In this document: piece after piece, positions 1 through 7,865 of the stretch
Numbering within the stretch: the first letter of the stretch is position 1
How the letters are laid out: every line of letters begins with the position of its first letter
Assembly: GCA_034926415.1 (NCBI GenBank)
Contig: JAYFRC010000074.1
Coordinates: 1-45,701, forward strand
DNA: 45,701 nt
Origin: JAYFRC01 sp034926415
GTDB lineage: Bacteria > Bacillota > Clostridia > Oscillospirales > Oscillospiraceae
Direction: 5' to 3'
Position numbers and translations under genes: made by a program
Notes under the pieces: generated by a model
The model's input: only the letters and a program-made list of their open reading frames with translations
What the model was told of the DNA's origin: nothing
The model's database searches: none

Positions 1-145
1 CATGGAGGACAACGTAGTTTATCATAAAGGTGTTCTGGCCGAGAGCAATATGCAGCTCATCGCCCGCGCCCGCCGCGTAATAGAGGAGTTCGGCTGCGAT
101 GTCGCAACTCCCGGCGAGGCCCGTCAGATTCTCGGCCTTAAGTAA
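1..145 (+). CDS. 3-keto-5-aminohexanoate cleavage (BKACE) family protein, C-terminal fragment
   Basis: The open frame enters from the left edge and ends at TAA 143-145, so only about the last 47 residues are present. The tail has the pattern I recognise from beta-keto acid cleavage enzymes: a G(L/M)EDN-x-x-Y-x-K-GVLA stretch followed by an ATP-x-EAR-x-ILGL end. Family members condense a beta-keto acid with acetyl-CoA to give acetoacetate and a new CoA ester; the founding member acts in lysine fermentation, others on dehydrocarnitine. The ATG at base 2 is internal to the family alignment and not a start. The following 3-hydroxyacyl-CoA dehydrogenase suggests a catabolic operon. The substrate cannot be told from this fragment. 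Confidence 0.75.
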   Translation, partial: MEDNVVYHKGVLAESNMQLIARARRVIEEFGCDVATPGEARQILGLK

Positions 146-212
146 TCGGAGTAAATAGTATCGGCAAAGAGTATCGCCAATAGCGGCGTTAAGCGAAGGA
201 GTGAGCGAGTCT

Positions 213-1154
213 ATGATAAGAAACATCACCGTTGTCGGAGCCGGGACGATGGGGCATGGCATAGCCCATGTGTTTTCGCGCCACGGTTACATGGTAAGCC
301 TGTACGAACCGTTTGACGACGTGCGCGCCGCCGCCATGCAGAAAATACGGGAAGAGCTTCAGTTCATGGTGGACGAGGAGTATATAACCGCAGAGGACAT
401 GGAGACCGGCGTGAAGAACATTGCCATGTTCTCAGACCTTGCCGAAGCCGCGAGGGATGCCGACTATGTTATAGAAGCCTGTCCGGAGGATATGGAGATG
501 AAGCGCAAGCTTTTTGCCAGGCTTGACAAAATATGCCCCCCTCATACTGTTTTTGCCACAAACACCTCGAGCCTTAAGCTCGGCGACATGATGGCGCAGC
601 TTCCGCCTGAGAGACAGAAGCTGTGCATGGTCTGCCATTGGTACAATCCCGCTCATCTTCTGCCCATAGCGGAGCTCTCCGAATTCGGGAACATGGACGA
701 GGACGTTTTCAACGACGTCTACGCTCTCTATGTAAAGTGCGAAAAGCAGCCGATACGCATACTCAAAGACATCACTGGAATGGTAGCCAACCGCCTGCTG
801 CACGCTCAGGCGCGCGAGGCGTTCCACCTCATGGAGATAGGAGCGGCCTCGCCCGAGGATATAGACAAGGCCATCAAATACGGCCCTTGTTTTCGCAACG
901 CGACCACCGGAATGCTCGAGGTTGCCGATATGGGCGGCCTGGACGTGTGGCTGGCGGGAGAGGACAACATATTTCCCGCGCTCGATAACTCTTCGAAAGC
1001 CTGCGGCGCGATGCGCGCTCTCGTCACCGCCGGAAATCTCGGGATAAAAACCGGAAGGGGATTCTTTGATTATTCCGAGGAAAAGCGCGGCAAAGCTCAG
1101 ACCGAGTTTTACAAACGCCTGATAATCCAGCTGAAAGCGAGCAAGAATTACTGA
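213..1154 (+). CDS. 3-hydroxyacyl-CoA dehydrogenase family protein (NAD-dependent)
   Basis: 313 residues, the size of a single-function 3-hydroxybutyryl-CoA dehydrogenase or L-carnitine dehydrogenase. The N-terminus carries the Rossmann motif GAGTMGHGIA (about residues 8-17), followed by the family's A-T-N-T-S-S stretch. A WYNP-x-H-L-L-P segment stands where the family has the catalytic H-x-x-N/P region, and the C-terminal domain ends with the typical G-x-K-T-G-R-G-F-F-D-Y. I chose ATG 213 because the Shine-Dalgarno GAAGGAG (195-201) overlaps the alternative GTG at 201 but is well spaced from 213. It lies 67 bases after the BKACE fragment, so the two are probably co-transcribed. Dehydrogenation of a 3-hydroxy acid or its CoA ester followed by BKACE cleavage is plausible; carnitine- or lysine-type catabolism is inference. 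Confidence 0.85.
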   Translation: MIRNITVVGAGTMGHGIAHVFSRHGYMVSLYEPFDDVRAAAMQKIREELQFMVDEEYITAEDMETGVKNIAMFSDLAEAARDADYVIEACPEDMEMKRKLFARLDKICPPHTVFATNTSSLKLGDMMAQLPPERQKLCMVCHWYNPAHLLPIAELSEFGNMDEDVFNDVYALYVKCEKQPIRILKDITGMVANRLLHAQAREAFHLMEIGAASPEDIDKAIKYGPCFRNATTGMLEVADMGGLDVWLAGEDNIFPALDNSSKACGAMRALVTAGNLGIKTGRGFFDYSEEKRGKAQTEFYKRLIIQLKASKNY

Positions 1155-1188
1155 TACGGTGTGATACGCACATTTCATTTTCCTCTTA

Positions 1189-1230
1189 GCGGCGGCTGTG
1201 TCCGGGATTGATTCCGGGCGCGGCCGCCGC
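1189..1230 (+). other. GC-rich intergenic inverted repeat
   Basis: GCGGCGGC (1189-1196) can pair with GCCGCCGC (1223-1230) around a 26-base loop, downstream of the dehydrogenase gene. No T-run follows, so a Rho-independent terminator is not clearly supported. The right part shares 15 identical bases (1216-1230) with the intergenic stretch at 31209-31223. Confidence 0.35.
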
Positions 1231-1252
1231 GCCACTTTCTCCGATTAAAATG

Positions 1253-1281
1253 TTGCCCGGTGGAGCGATATGTGATAAAAT
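1253..1281 (+). promoter_or_regulatory. sigma-A-type promoter for the ABC exporter gene
   Basis: TTGCCC (1253-1258), a 17-base spacer and TAAAAT (1276-1281). It sits about 35 bases before the TTG start at 1316, which has its own GAAGGAG ribosome binding site. Confidence 0.55.
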
Positions 1282-1315
1282 AATAACTTACAAATGAATT
1301 GAAGGAGATTTTCGC

Positions 1316-3061
1316 TTGGCGTCACGTGACTTCAAAAAATCATCGGCGTTTTCAATATTTGCGTCGTATTACAGGCCGCATATCGCTCTTTTCGCGCTCG
1401 ATATGTTCTGCGCGCTGACGATAGCCGCGATAGACCTGGCGTTCCCGTTCGTGTCGCGCATAGCGATGTACCGCCTGCTTCCGGACTATAAATGGGAGCT
1501 GTTTTTCGTTCTAATGGCGGCTGTGGCGGCGGCGTTCGCGCTTCGCGGCGCGATGTATTATATCGTGACCTACTGGGGCCACACGCTCGGGATAAGGATA
1601 GAGGCGGACATACGCGCCGACCTGTTCTCCCATCTTGAAAAGCTGTCTTTCAGCTTTTATGACAAAAATCGCACCGGCCAACTCATGAGCCGCGTGACCG
1701 GCGACCTGTTTGAGATAACGGAGCTCGCGCACCACGGGCCGGAGGACGTATTTATCTCGCTTGTTACGATAATCGGCGCGCTGGCGCTGATGTTTTCGAT
1801 ACAGTGGAAGCTCGCCCTCGTCGTCGCGGCGATAGTTCCGGTTTTCATTCTCGCCGTGTGGTTTCAGCGCAAGAACATGATGCGCACGTCTGTGGAAGTT
1901 AAGCGAAAGCTCGCTGACATCAACGGCGACGTTGAGTCGAGCCTCTCTGGGATGCGCACTGCCAAGGCGTTTTCAAACGAAGACGTGGAAATGGAGCGTT
2001 TCAGCGCCTCGAACGAGCGATTCAAGACCGCAAAGCGTTCCTTCCATAAAGAGATGGCGAAATACAATGCCGTGCTTGAATTTTTCATACCCCTGCTTCC
2101 AGCGGCCGTCATCGCCGCCGGCGGCGCGCTCATAATGCGCGGGGAGCTCAATTATATCGACCTTATAACCTTCAGCCTTTACGTCAGTGCCTTCGTCTCG
2201 CCCATACGCAAGATAGCCAACTTTACCGAGCTGTTTATGAACGGCGCGGCGGGGCTTCGCCGCTTTATCGAGGTAATGCGCCTCGACCCCGACGTCGAGG
2301 ACGCTCCCGATGCGCACGACCTTAAAAATGTCCGCGGCGATATAGATATCGAGAACGTCTCGTTTGCATACAGGGAAAACCTGACCGTGCTTCATGATAT
2401 AACGCTTCATGTGAAAGCGGGCGAGACCGTGGCTGTCGTCGGCTCGTCCGGCGGCGGAAAGAGCACGCTGTGCCAGCTCATACCCCGCTTTTACGACGTG
2501 AGCTCCGGCGAGATAAAGATAGACGGGCAGAACGTGCGCGGCCTTACGCAGGATAGCCTTCGCCGAAACGTCGGCATCGTTCAGCAGGACGTATTCCTGT
2601 TTCCCGGAACCGTAGCCGAGAACATACGCTACGGAAAGCCGGACGCGACTGACGCGGAGGTGGAGAGCGCAGCTCACCTTGCTGAGATATACGACGATGT
2701 TGCCGCGATGCCGGACGGCTTCGACACCTATGTCGGCGAGCGCGGAACGCTGCTTTCCGGAGGCCAGAAGCAGAGAATTTCGATCGCCAGGATTTTCCTT
2801 AAAAATCCGCCGATACTTATACTCGATGAGGCCACGTCCTCGCTCGACAGCGTGACCGAGGCGAAGATACAGAGCGCGTTCGACAGTCTTGCACGCGGCC
2901 GCACGACGCTTATCATCGCGCACAGGCTCTCGACCATACACGCGGCGGACAGGATAATCGTCATCAACGATTCGACGATAACGGAGCAGGGTGCGCACGA
3001 AGAGCTGATGAGGAAAAACGGCGAGTACGCGGAGCTTTACCGCACGCAGATGGAAAGATGA
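1316..3061 (+). CDS. ABC exporter, fused permease and ATP-binding protein
   Basis: 581 residues, the normal length of a type IV (B-family) half-transporter that works as a dimer. The N-terminal half (about 15-300) contains several hydrophobic segments and the EADIRADLF-type coupling region. The ATPase half shows Walker A GSSGGGKST (about 376-384), signature LSGGQ (about 480), Walker B ILILDEATSSLD and the H-loop AHRLSTI. The start is TTG, chosen because GAAGGAG lies at the right distance upstream and no better start exists. The substrate is unknown; family members export lipids, drugs or peptides. A promoter precedes it and ylmH follows 10 bases after its stop, so it probably heads an operon with ylmH and the next two genes. 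Confidence 0.9.
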   Translation: MASRDFKKSSAFSIFASYYRPHIALFALDMFCALTIAAIDLAFPFVSRIAMYRLLPDYKWELFFVLMAAVAAAFALRGAMYYIVTYWGHTLGIRIEADIRADLFSHLEKLSFSFYDKNRTGQLMSRVTGDLFEITELAHHGPEDVFISLVTIIGALALMFSIQWKLALVVAAIVPVFILAVWFQRKNMMRTSVEVKRKLADINGDVESSLSGMRTAKAFSNEDVEMERFSASNERFKTAKRSFHKEMAKYNAVLEFFIPLLPAAVIAAGGALIMRGELNYIDLITFSLYVSAFVSPIRKIANFTELFMNGAAGLRRFIEVMRLDPDVEDAPDAHDLKNVRGDIDIENVSFAYRENLTVLHDITLHVKAGETVAVVGSSGGGKSTLCQLIPRFYDVSSGEIKIDGQNVRGLTQDSLRRNVGIVQQDVFLFPGTVAENIRYGKPDATDAEVESAAHLAEIYDDVAAMPDGFDTYVGERGTLLSGGQKQRISIARIFLKNPPILILDEATSSLDSVTEAKIQSAFDSLARGRTTLIIAHRLSTIHAADRIIVINDSTITEQGAHEELMRKNGEYAELYRTQMER

Positions 3062-3071
3062 AAGTTGCAGC

Positions 3072-3878
3072 ATGAAAAGCGATAAAACAGAGGTGTTTCA
3101 AAAACTCGGATGTTCGGACGACGAGCGCCTGTCGGTCTCCCGCGCGCTGGACAAGCTGTCGCAGTGCGAAAACCGTGACGTCCCGACGCATACGGATTTC
3201 ATGTCTCCGCGCGAGACGGAGCTGGTACGCAGGGCGCTGAAGATAGTCGGAAAAGAGGACGGCTTTGTTTTCACCGGAGGCTGCTTCGGCGCGGAACGTC
3301 AAATAGCGGCGTTTCTGCCTGACTACATTGACGCGGATGATTTTGAGGATTCGGACGCGAATCCGATACGCGCCGTGCGCTGCGCGTTTGCGGATACTGA
3401 AAAACCGACGCACAGGGATTTTCTCGGCGGTCTTATGGGGCTCGGCCTTTCCCGCGGCGTGGTGGGCGATATAAGCGTGGCCGGAAACGTATGTGATATT
3501 TTTGTACTCGACCGCGCGCTGGATTTCGTAATGGAAAATTTTGTGAGCGCTGGACATGCGCGCTTCAAGCCTGCGAGGATAGAGCTGTGGGAAGCCGAGA
3601 CGTCAGGCGGAAAGAGCGAGGAGATACGCGATACCGTGTCGTCGCTCCGGCTTGATTCCGTGCTATCGGCCGGCTTTCGCATAAGCCGGGGCAAGGCCTC
3701 ATCGCTTATAGAGGCTGGCAGGGCGGAGGTCAACTGGCAGGAGTGCAGGAAGGGCGACCGCCAGCTCTCTCAGGGGGACTGCGTTACGGCGCGGGGCTTT
3801 GGAAAATTCACGCTTGACGAGGTCGGCGGACTTTCAAAGAAAGGCCGCGTAAATATAGTTATCAGACGTTACGTATAA
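3072..3878 (+). CDS. ylmH: YlmH family S4-domain RNA-binding protein
   Basis: 268 residues, full length for the family. The middle holds the characteristic THRDFLGGLMGLGL-S-R and VGDI segments, and the S4 RNA-binding domain occupies about residues 190-250 (S-x-G-F-R-I-S-R-G-K-A-S-x-L-I pattern). YlmH proteins bind ribosomal RNA or stalled ribosome complexes and act in translation quality control; in many Firmicutes the gene sits in the ylm cluster downstream of ftsZ. Here it is away from ftsZ, between an ABC exporter and a DUF896 gene. It starts 10 bases after the ABC gene, so translational coupling is likely. Confidence 0.9.
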   Translation: MKSDKTEVFQKLGCSDDERLSVSRALDKLSQCENRDVPTHTDFMSPRETELVRRALKIVGKEDGFVFTGGCFGAERQIAAFLPDYIDADDFEDSDANPIRAVRCAFADTEKPTHRDFLGGLMGLGLSRGVVGDISVAGNVCDIFVLDRALDFVMENFVSAGHARFKPARIELWEAETSGGKSEEIRDTVSSLRLDSVLSAGFRISRGKASSLIEAGRAEVNWQECRKGDRQLSQGDCVTARGFGKFTLDEVGGLSKKGRVNIVIRRYV

Positions 3879-3889
3879 CGGAGGACACG

Positions 3890-4108
3890 ATGGAGCAGGA
3901 AAAGATAGAGCGCATAAATGCGCTGGCAAAAAAAGCGAAAACGCCCGAGGGATTGACCGACGCTGAAAAAGAGGAGCGTTCGGAGCTTCGCATGGAGTAC
4001 CTGCTCTCGGTGCGCAAAAACCTCGAGAGCCAGCTTGAAAACACATATATAGTGGATAAAAGCGGGAATAAAAGGAAGCTTGAAAAGAAGGGAGAAGAAG
4101 GGCGATGA
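3890..4108 (+). CDS. DUF896 (YnzC-like) small protein
   Basis: 72 residues, highly charged. It has the DUF896 layout: an I-x-R-I-N-A-L-A-K-K-A-K start, then G-L-T-x-A-E-x-x-E-R-x-x-L-R-x-x-Y-L, predicted as a helical hairpin, with a disordered lysine-rich tail. Family members are small cytosolic proteins of unclear function; B. subtilis YnzC is linked to the SOS-induced yneA operon. It starts 11 bases after ylmH and its stop overlaps the start of the next gene by 4 bases (ATGA), a sign of translational coupling. Confidence 0.85.
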   Translation: MEQEKIERINALAKKAKTPEGLTDAEKEERSELRMEYLLSVRKNLESQLENTYIVDKSGNKRKLEKKGEEGR

Positions 4109-5382
4109 ACAGCAATCAGAAAAACGACGCGGTGAGCGAGATAATGTCGTGGGTTCTCATAGGCGTCGCATTCATCGCATTCTGGCCTCTCGGGGTTTTC
4201 CTGCTTTTCAAAAAGCTTGCCCAAAGCTCGTCTGGAGGAAGGCATAAGCAGGTGCCCCCGCTGTATGCCCCGTCCTCCGCGGCCGCCGGCGCGGGAGGGA
4301 ACCGAACCGGGGATAAAGCAGAATCTGCCGCAGCCGCCGCAGCGTCGAAGACCGCCGCCGGACAGGAGACGTTCGCCCAGCGCATGATGCGCACTCCTAA
4401 GATGAGCTCCTCTTCGGCCGCATGGCTGAAGGTCGCCGGAATCATTCTGCTGATAGTAGGCGGCATGCACGTCTACGGCGAGCTGAGCACGGTTTACCTG
4501 GTCGGACTGACGCAGTACGAGATATGGAAGCTGGTGGGTCACGCCGCGTGGATATGCGGCGGCGGCGCGCTTTTTGTGAGCGGACAGCGCATGACTATGC
4601 GTTCCCGGTGCTTCCAGAGATATTACGCCATCATCGGGATGTCGGAGGCCGTTCCGCTCGAGCAGGTCGCGCGCGCCACGGGCTATGATATCGACAAGAT
4701 TGCGAAGGATCTCCAGCGCATGATAAGCGCCGGAATGTTCGGCGACGGCGCATACCTTGATCTCGGGCTCGGCTATTTCTTCCGTTCGTCGGCAGCGGCG
4801 TCCAAAGTCTCGAAGGAGAAAGAAAAGGCGGCACCCGCCGGCTCCGCCGCCCCCAGGGAGGCGGACGAGGGCTATTCCGGCATACTTCGCAACATCCGCC
4901 GCGCCAACGACCGCATCGCGGACCCCGTGCTTTCGGCGAAGATCGACAGGCTCGAGGATATAGCGGGTAAAATATTCCAGATTGTAGAGCATGATAAGGA
5001 CAAGGAAAAGCGCATAGGCACGTTTCTCAACTATTATCTCCCCACGACGCAGAAACTGCTGGACTCGTACGCCGAGTTTGAGTCTACGGGTGTCGATGGA
5101 GATAACCTGAAAGAGGCCAAGCACAAGATAGAGCAGACCATGGACGCTATAGTGGAGGGCTTTGAGAATCAGCTCGATATGCTATATCAGTCGGACGCCA
5201 TGGACGTCTCGAGCGACATCGACGTTATGAGCGCCATGCTCAAACGCGACAGCGCGAAGTCCGATTTCACCGTCGGCGCGACCAGCGCGCCAGAGGCTGA
5301 AAAACCTGAGAAAAGCGCGCCGAGGGAGAGAAAAAATCTCGTCATGCGCTCCGACGGCACGGTCGGCCCCGAGGACGAATAA
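4105..5382 (+). CDS. XpaC-like (5-bromo-4-chloroindolyl phosphate hydrolysis) membrane protein
   Basis: 425 residues. One hydrophobic segment near residues 12-35 is followed by an Ala/Ser/Pro-rich linker, two further hydrophobic stretches around 110-160, a winged-helix-like segment (about 170-225, with the pattern V-A-R-A-T-G-Y-D-I-D-K-I-A-K-D-L-Q), and a helical C-terminal domain (about 255-385) with K-I-F-Q-I-V and NYYLPTTQKLL motifs typical of the XpaC family. The family name comes from an old reporter phenotype; the biochemical role is not established. Its ATG overlaps the DUF896 stop by 4 bases. A strong terminator follows 7 bases after the stop codon, closing the operon. Confidence 0.75.
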   Translation: MNSNQKNDAVSEIMSWVLIGVAFIAFWPLGVFLLFKKLAQSSSGGRHKQVPPLYAPSSAAAGAGGNRTGDKAESAAAAAASKTAAGQETFAQRMMRTPKMSSSSAAWLKVAGIILLIVGGMHVYGELSTVYLVGLTQYEIWKLVGHAAWICGGGALFVSGQRMTMRSRCFQRYYAIIGMSEAVPLEQVARATGYDIDKIAKDLQRMISAGMFGDGAYLDLGLGYFFRSSAAASKVSKEKEKAAPAGSAAPREADEGYSGILRNIRRANDRIADPVLSAKIDRLEDIAGKIFQIVEHDKDKEKRIGTFLNYYLPTTQKLLDSYAEFESTGVDGDNLKEAKHKIEQTMDAIVEGFENQLDMLYQSDAMDVSSDIDVMSAMLKRDSAKSDFTVGATSAPEAEKPEKSAPRERKNLVMRSDGTVGPEDE

Positions 5383-5389
5383 GCGCTCG

Positions 5390-5424
5390 ATATCGCCGGA
5401 TTGAAAAATCCGGCGATATTTTTT
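5390..5424 (+). terminator. Rho-independent terminator of the ABC-ylmH-DUF896-xpaC-like operon
   Basis: A perfect 13-bp stem (5390-5402 with 5407-5419), loop GAAA, then a run of six T (5419-5424). Confidence 0.93.
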
Positions 5425-5505
5425 GCCGATAGATACCGGGATATTTGAAAAAATCCTGCGAATTGCGCAACTTTGAAAAAAATTTCGCTTTAGCCGAAAA
5501 AAGCG

Positions 5506-5534
5506 TTGACAAATTGCCTTCGGAGTGTTAGCAT
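5506..5534 (+). promoter_or_regulatory. sigma-A-type promoter of the trp T-box operon
   Basis: TTGACA (5506-5511), a 17-base spacer and TAGCAT (5529-5534). Transcription would begin near 5541, just before the T-box leader. The -35 is perfect and the -10 matches four of six. Confidence 0.8.
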
Positions 5535-5540
5535 AACAAC

Positions 5541-5814
5541 ATCGGAAAACAAAACATCAAACCGATGACGAAGATTAGTAACCGGCATGAAACGCCAAAG
5601 CGAGTTCCGGATGGTGTGAGCGGAACGGCGGGAAGGGCGGCGAATGGACTTCTGAGGGCGGCCGAAAGCGAAAGCGAGTAGTGACCGACGGCGCGGCGCA
5701 GCCGTTATAGCGCGTAACGTGTGAATGCACGTGCAAAGAGGGCGTGAAAGCGTCAATTTGGGTGGTACCGCAGGACTCAGTCTTGTCCCAGTTTTGGGAT
5801 GAGGCTGTTTTTTT
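5541..5814 (+). promoter_or_regulatory. T-box riboswitch, tRNA-Trp specific (UGG specifier)
   Basis: The leader has T-box hallmarks in order: an AGTA-type bulge motif near 5575; a stem I distal arm with GTTCCG/CGGAAC around a loop containing GGTGTGAG; a specifier loop GAATGGAC where TGG (5645-5647) is the Trp codon; the conserved T-box core GGGTGGTACCGC (5760-5771); and a terminator. Uncharged tRNA-Trp would pair with the specifier and with the T-box bulge, stabilising the antiterminator. The downstream genes look like the predicted tryptophan importer trpXYZ, which agrees with the specifier. The helices were paired by eye, so exact boundaries are approximate. Confidence 0.93.
5778..5814 (+). 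terminator. T-box attenuator terminator
   Basis: A 13-bp stem (5778-5790 with 5795-5807, including G-U pairs), a four-base loop and seven T (5808-5814). It competes with the antiterminator formed by the T-box core just upstream. Confidence 0.9.
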
Positions 5815-5835
5815 ATTTTCTTTTGGAGGATAACG

Positions 5836-5880
5836 ATGATGATGATTATGAAACGATGGCGTGATGGAGAAAATGGATAA
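5836..5880 (+). CDS. Possible 14-residue leader ORF containing a Trp codon
   Basis: A consensus GGAGG (5825-5829) lies 6 bases before ATG 5836. The frame encodes MMMIMKRWRDGENG and stops at TAA 5878-5880. It lies after the T-box terminator and 68 bases before trpX, so it would be translated only in read-through transcripts. It has one Trp codon. A coupling or leader-peptide role is speculation; it may also be an accidental ORF. Confidence 0.35.
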   Translation: MMMIMKRWRDGENG

Positions 5881-5948
5881 AAGACAATACGGCAAAAAGC
5901 ATCACACATTTTACGACTTATGAGATATTGAAAGGAAGTTATTTGTTT

Positions 5949-6917
5949 ATGAAAAAGATTAAAAACATACTTTGCATAGCCGCCGCCGGAGCCATGGCTC
6001 TGTCTCTCGTCTCCTGCGGAAGTTCCTCGTCCTATTCCATCGGCGTGTCCCAGTACGGCGAGCATCCCTCGCTCGACAACTGCTACGACGGTTTTCTCGA
6101 AGGGCTAAAGGAAGCCGGGCTCGTCGAAGGCAAGGACTTCACCGTGGATTACCAGAACGCGAACTTTGACGACGCTACCGCGACCCAGATAGCGCAGAAC
6201 TTCTCCGCCAACAATGTTGACATGATGGTCGCCATCGCGACGAACTCGGCTACCGCCTGCTACGCCGCCGCCGAGGACAAGGATATACCGGTCATCTTCA
6301 CCGCCATCTCCGACCCCGTAGAATCAAAGCTCGATTCCGGCAACATCACCGGCACGTCGGACGCGCTGCCCGTCACCGCGCAGCTCGACCTCATCCGCAA
6401 ACTCCAGCCCGATGCCAAGACCATCGGCATCATATATACGACGAGCGAGAGCAATTCCGTTTCCACCATTGCCGAATACAAGAAGAACGCCGCCGATTAC
6501 GGCTTTGAGATAATGGACGTGGGCATCACCTCCCAGGCCGAGGTCACGCAGGCCGTCGACACCCTGATAAGCAAGAAGGTCGACTGCTTCTCAAACCTTA
6601 CCGACAACACAGTCGTCGGCGTCCTTGCATCAATACTTGAAAAGACCAACGAGGCAGGCATCCCCGTTTACGGCTCCGAGGTGGAGCAGGTCAAGAGCGG
6701 CTGCGTCGCCGCCGCGGGCATAGATTACTACAAGCTCGGTATCCAGACCGGAACCATGGCCGCTAAGGTGCTCAAGGGCGAGGCCAAGTGCGAAGATATC
6801 CCGTTTGAGACGATTTCCGAATACGGCATCTATATCAACTCTTCGGCGCTCAAGGCCATGAACATCACCGTTCCGGACGACGTCGCGGCGAACGCGACCG
6901 AGGCCTCGAACGCCTGA
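5949..6917 (+). CDS. trpX: Tryptophan ABC transporter, substrate-binding lipoprotein
   Basis: 322 residues. The N-terminus is a lipoprotein signal: KK, a hydrophobic stretch, then lipobox LVSC with the lipidated Cys at 23. The mature part starts with the family pattern I-G-V-S-Q-Y-x-E-H-P-S-L-D and continues as a two-lobed periplasmic-binding fold (D-x-x-x-G-F-x-x-G-L-x-E-A-G; I-G-I-I-Y-T-x-S-E-x-N-S). This is the family of S. pneumoniae TrpX, which binds aromatic amino acids, mainly Trp. I chose ATG 5949 over the upstream TTG near 5928 because AGGAAG (5933-5938) is ideally spaced and the signal peptide then begins correctly. Expression should be induced by uncharged tRNA-Trp through the upstream T-box. 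Confidence 0.9.
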   Translation: MKKIKNILCIAAAGAMALSLVSCGSSSSYSIGVSQYGEHPSLDNCYDGFLEGLKEAGLVEGKDFTVDYQNANFDDATATQIAQNFSANNVDMMVAIATNSATACYAAAEDKDIPVIFTAISDPVESKLDSGNITGTSDALPVTAQLDLIRKLQPDAKTIGIIYTTSESNSVSTIAEYKKNAADYGFEIMDVGITSQAEVTQAVDTLISKKVDCFSNLTDNTVVGVLASILEKTNEAGIPVYGSEVEQVKSGCVAAAGIDYYKLGIQTGTMAAKVLKGEAKCEDIPFETISEYGIYINSSALKAMNITVPDDVAANATEASNA

Positions 6918-6977
6918 TACGGCCGTCCCCGGGAGGATCCCCGAAATTTGTTATAAGAAATGCGGTGCTTTTTATAA

Positions 6978-7865
6978 ATGCTTGACCTGATAATCGGCAC
7001 GCTGATACAGGGCTTTATATACTCCCTGATATCCTACGGCGTATATATAACATACAAGATCCTGGATTTCCCGGATCTTACCGTCGACGGCTCGTTCCCT
7101 CTGGGGGCGGCCGTCACGGCCGTTGCGCTGGTAAACGGAGTCAATCCCTATCTGACGCTGCTTATCGCTCTTGGCGTCGGCGCTCTCGCCGGCCTTGCCA
7201 CCGGGCTGATACACGTACGCGTCGGCGTGCGCGACCTGCTGGCGGGCATTATAACAATGACAGCGCTGTTCTCAATAAATCTCCAGATAGCGGGCTCGAA
7301 CCTCGCGGTCGAGCGCGCTATCGACACCATCTTCACCGCCGGGCCGACGATGGCGCTTTTCGGCGCGTTCACGCTTCTTCAAAGGAAGCTCATCGTATCG
7401 TTCATAATAGCGCTCCTGTGCAAGCTGCTGCTCGACGCGTATTTCAAGACCAAGAGCGGAATGCTTCTTCGCGCGGTGGGCGACAACGAAACGCTCGTAA
7501 CTGCGCTCGCTCGCGATAAGGGAAAAGTCAAGATAGTCGGCCTCGTCATTTCAAACGCGCTTGTGGCGCTTTCCGGCAGCGTCGTCTGTCACGAGCAGCG
7601 CTCGTTCTCCGCGACTATGGGTACAGGGCAGGTCGTGTTCGGTCTCGCCACGGTCATAATAGGCACCACGCTTTTCCGCCGTATCGGCTTTGTGAAAGGC
7701 ACGACGGCGGTCGTAGTCGGCAGCATATTATATAAGGTGTGCATACAGATAGCGATAAGCCTCGGACTGCCGGCGAATCTTCTGAAGCTCGTGACGGCCG
7801 TGCTCTTCCTTGCCATTCTCATAATCGGCAGGAGCAAACAGGAAGAGGGTGCGAGAGTTGCTTGA
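6978..7865 (+). CDS. trpY: Tryptophan ABC transporter, permease
   Basis: 295 residues with about eight to nine hydrophobic segments. It belongs to the branched-chain/ribose-type permease superfamily (BPD_transp_2) and carries the subgroup's K-I-L-D-F-P-D-L-T-V-D-G-S-F-P-L-G-A-A segment (about residues 27-45) and a central G-D-N-E coupling region. It lies 60 bases after trpX with no terminator between, and its end overlaps trpZ. It would form the membrane channel for TrpX-delivered tryptophan. The ribosome binding site is weak, but the start gives the expected N-terminus. Confidence 0.9.
   Translation: MLDLIIGTLIQGFIYSLISYGVYITYKILDFPDLTVDGSFPLGAAVTAVALVNGVNPYLTLLIALGVGALAGLATGLIHVRVGVRDLLAGIITMTALFSINLQIAGSNLAVERAIDTIFTAGPTMALFGAFTLLQRKLIVSFIIALLCKLLLDAYFKTKSGMLLRAVGDNETLVTALARDKGKVKIVGLVISNALVALSGSVVCHEQRSFSATMGTGQVVFGLATVIIGTTLFRRIGFVKGTTAVVVGSILYKVCIQIAISLGLPANLLKLVTAVLFLAILIIGRSKQEEGARVA

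Noticed and set aside
3862..5124. Minus-strand 420-codon open frame opposite ylmH, DUF896 and the XpaC-like gene
   Set aside because: It lies antisense to three well-supported genes with clear motifs; no ribosome binding site and a composition typical of shadow frames in GC-rich DNA.
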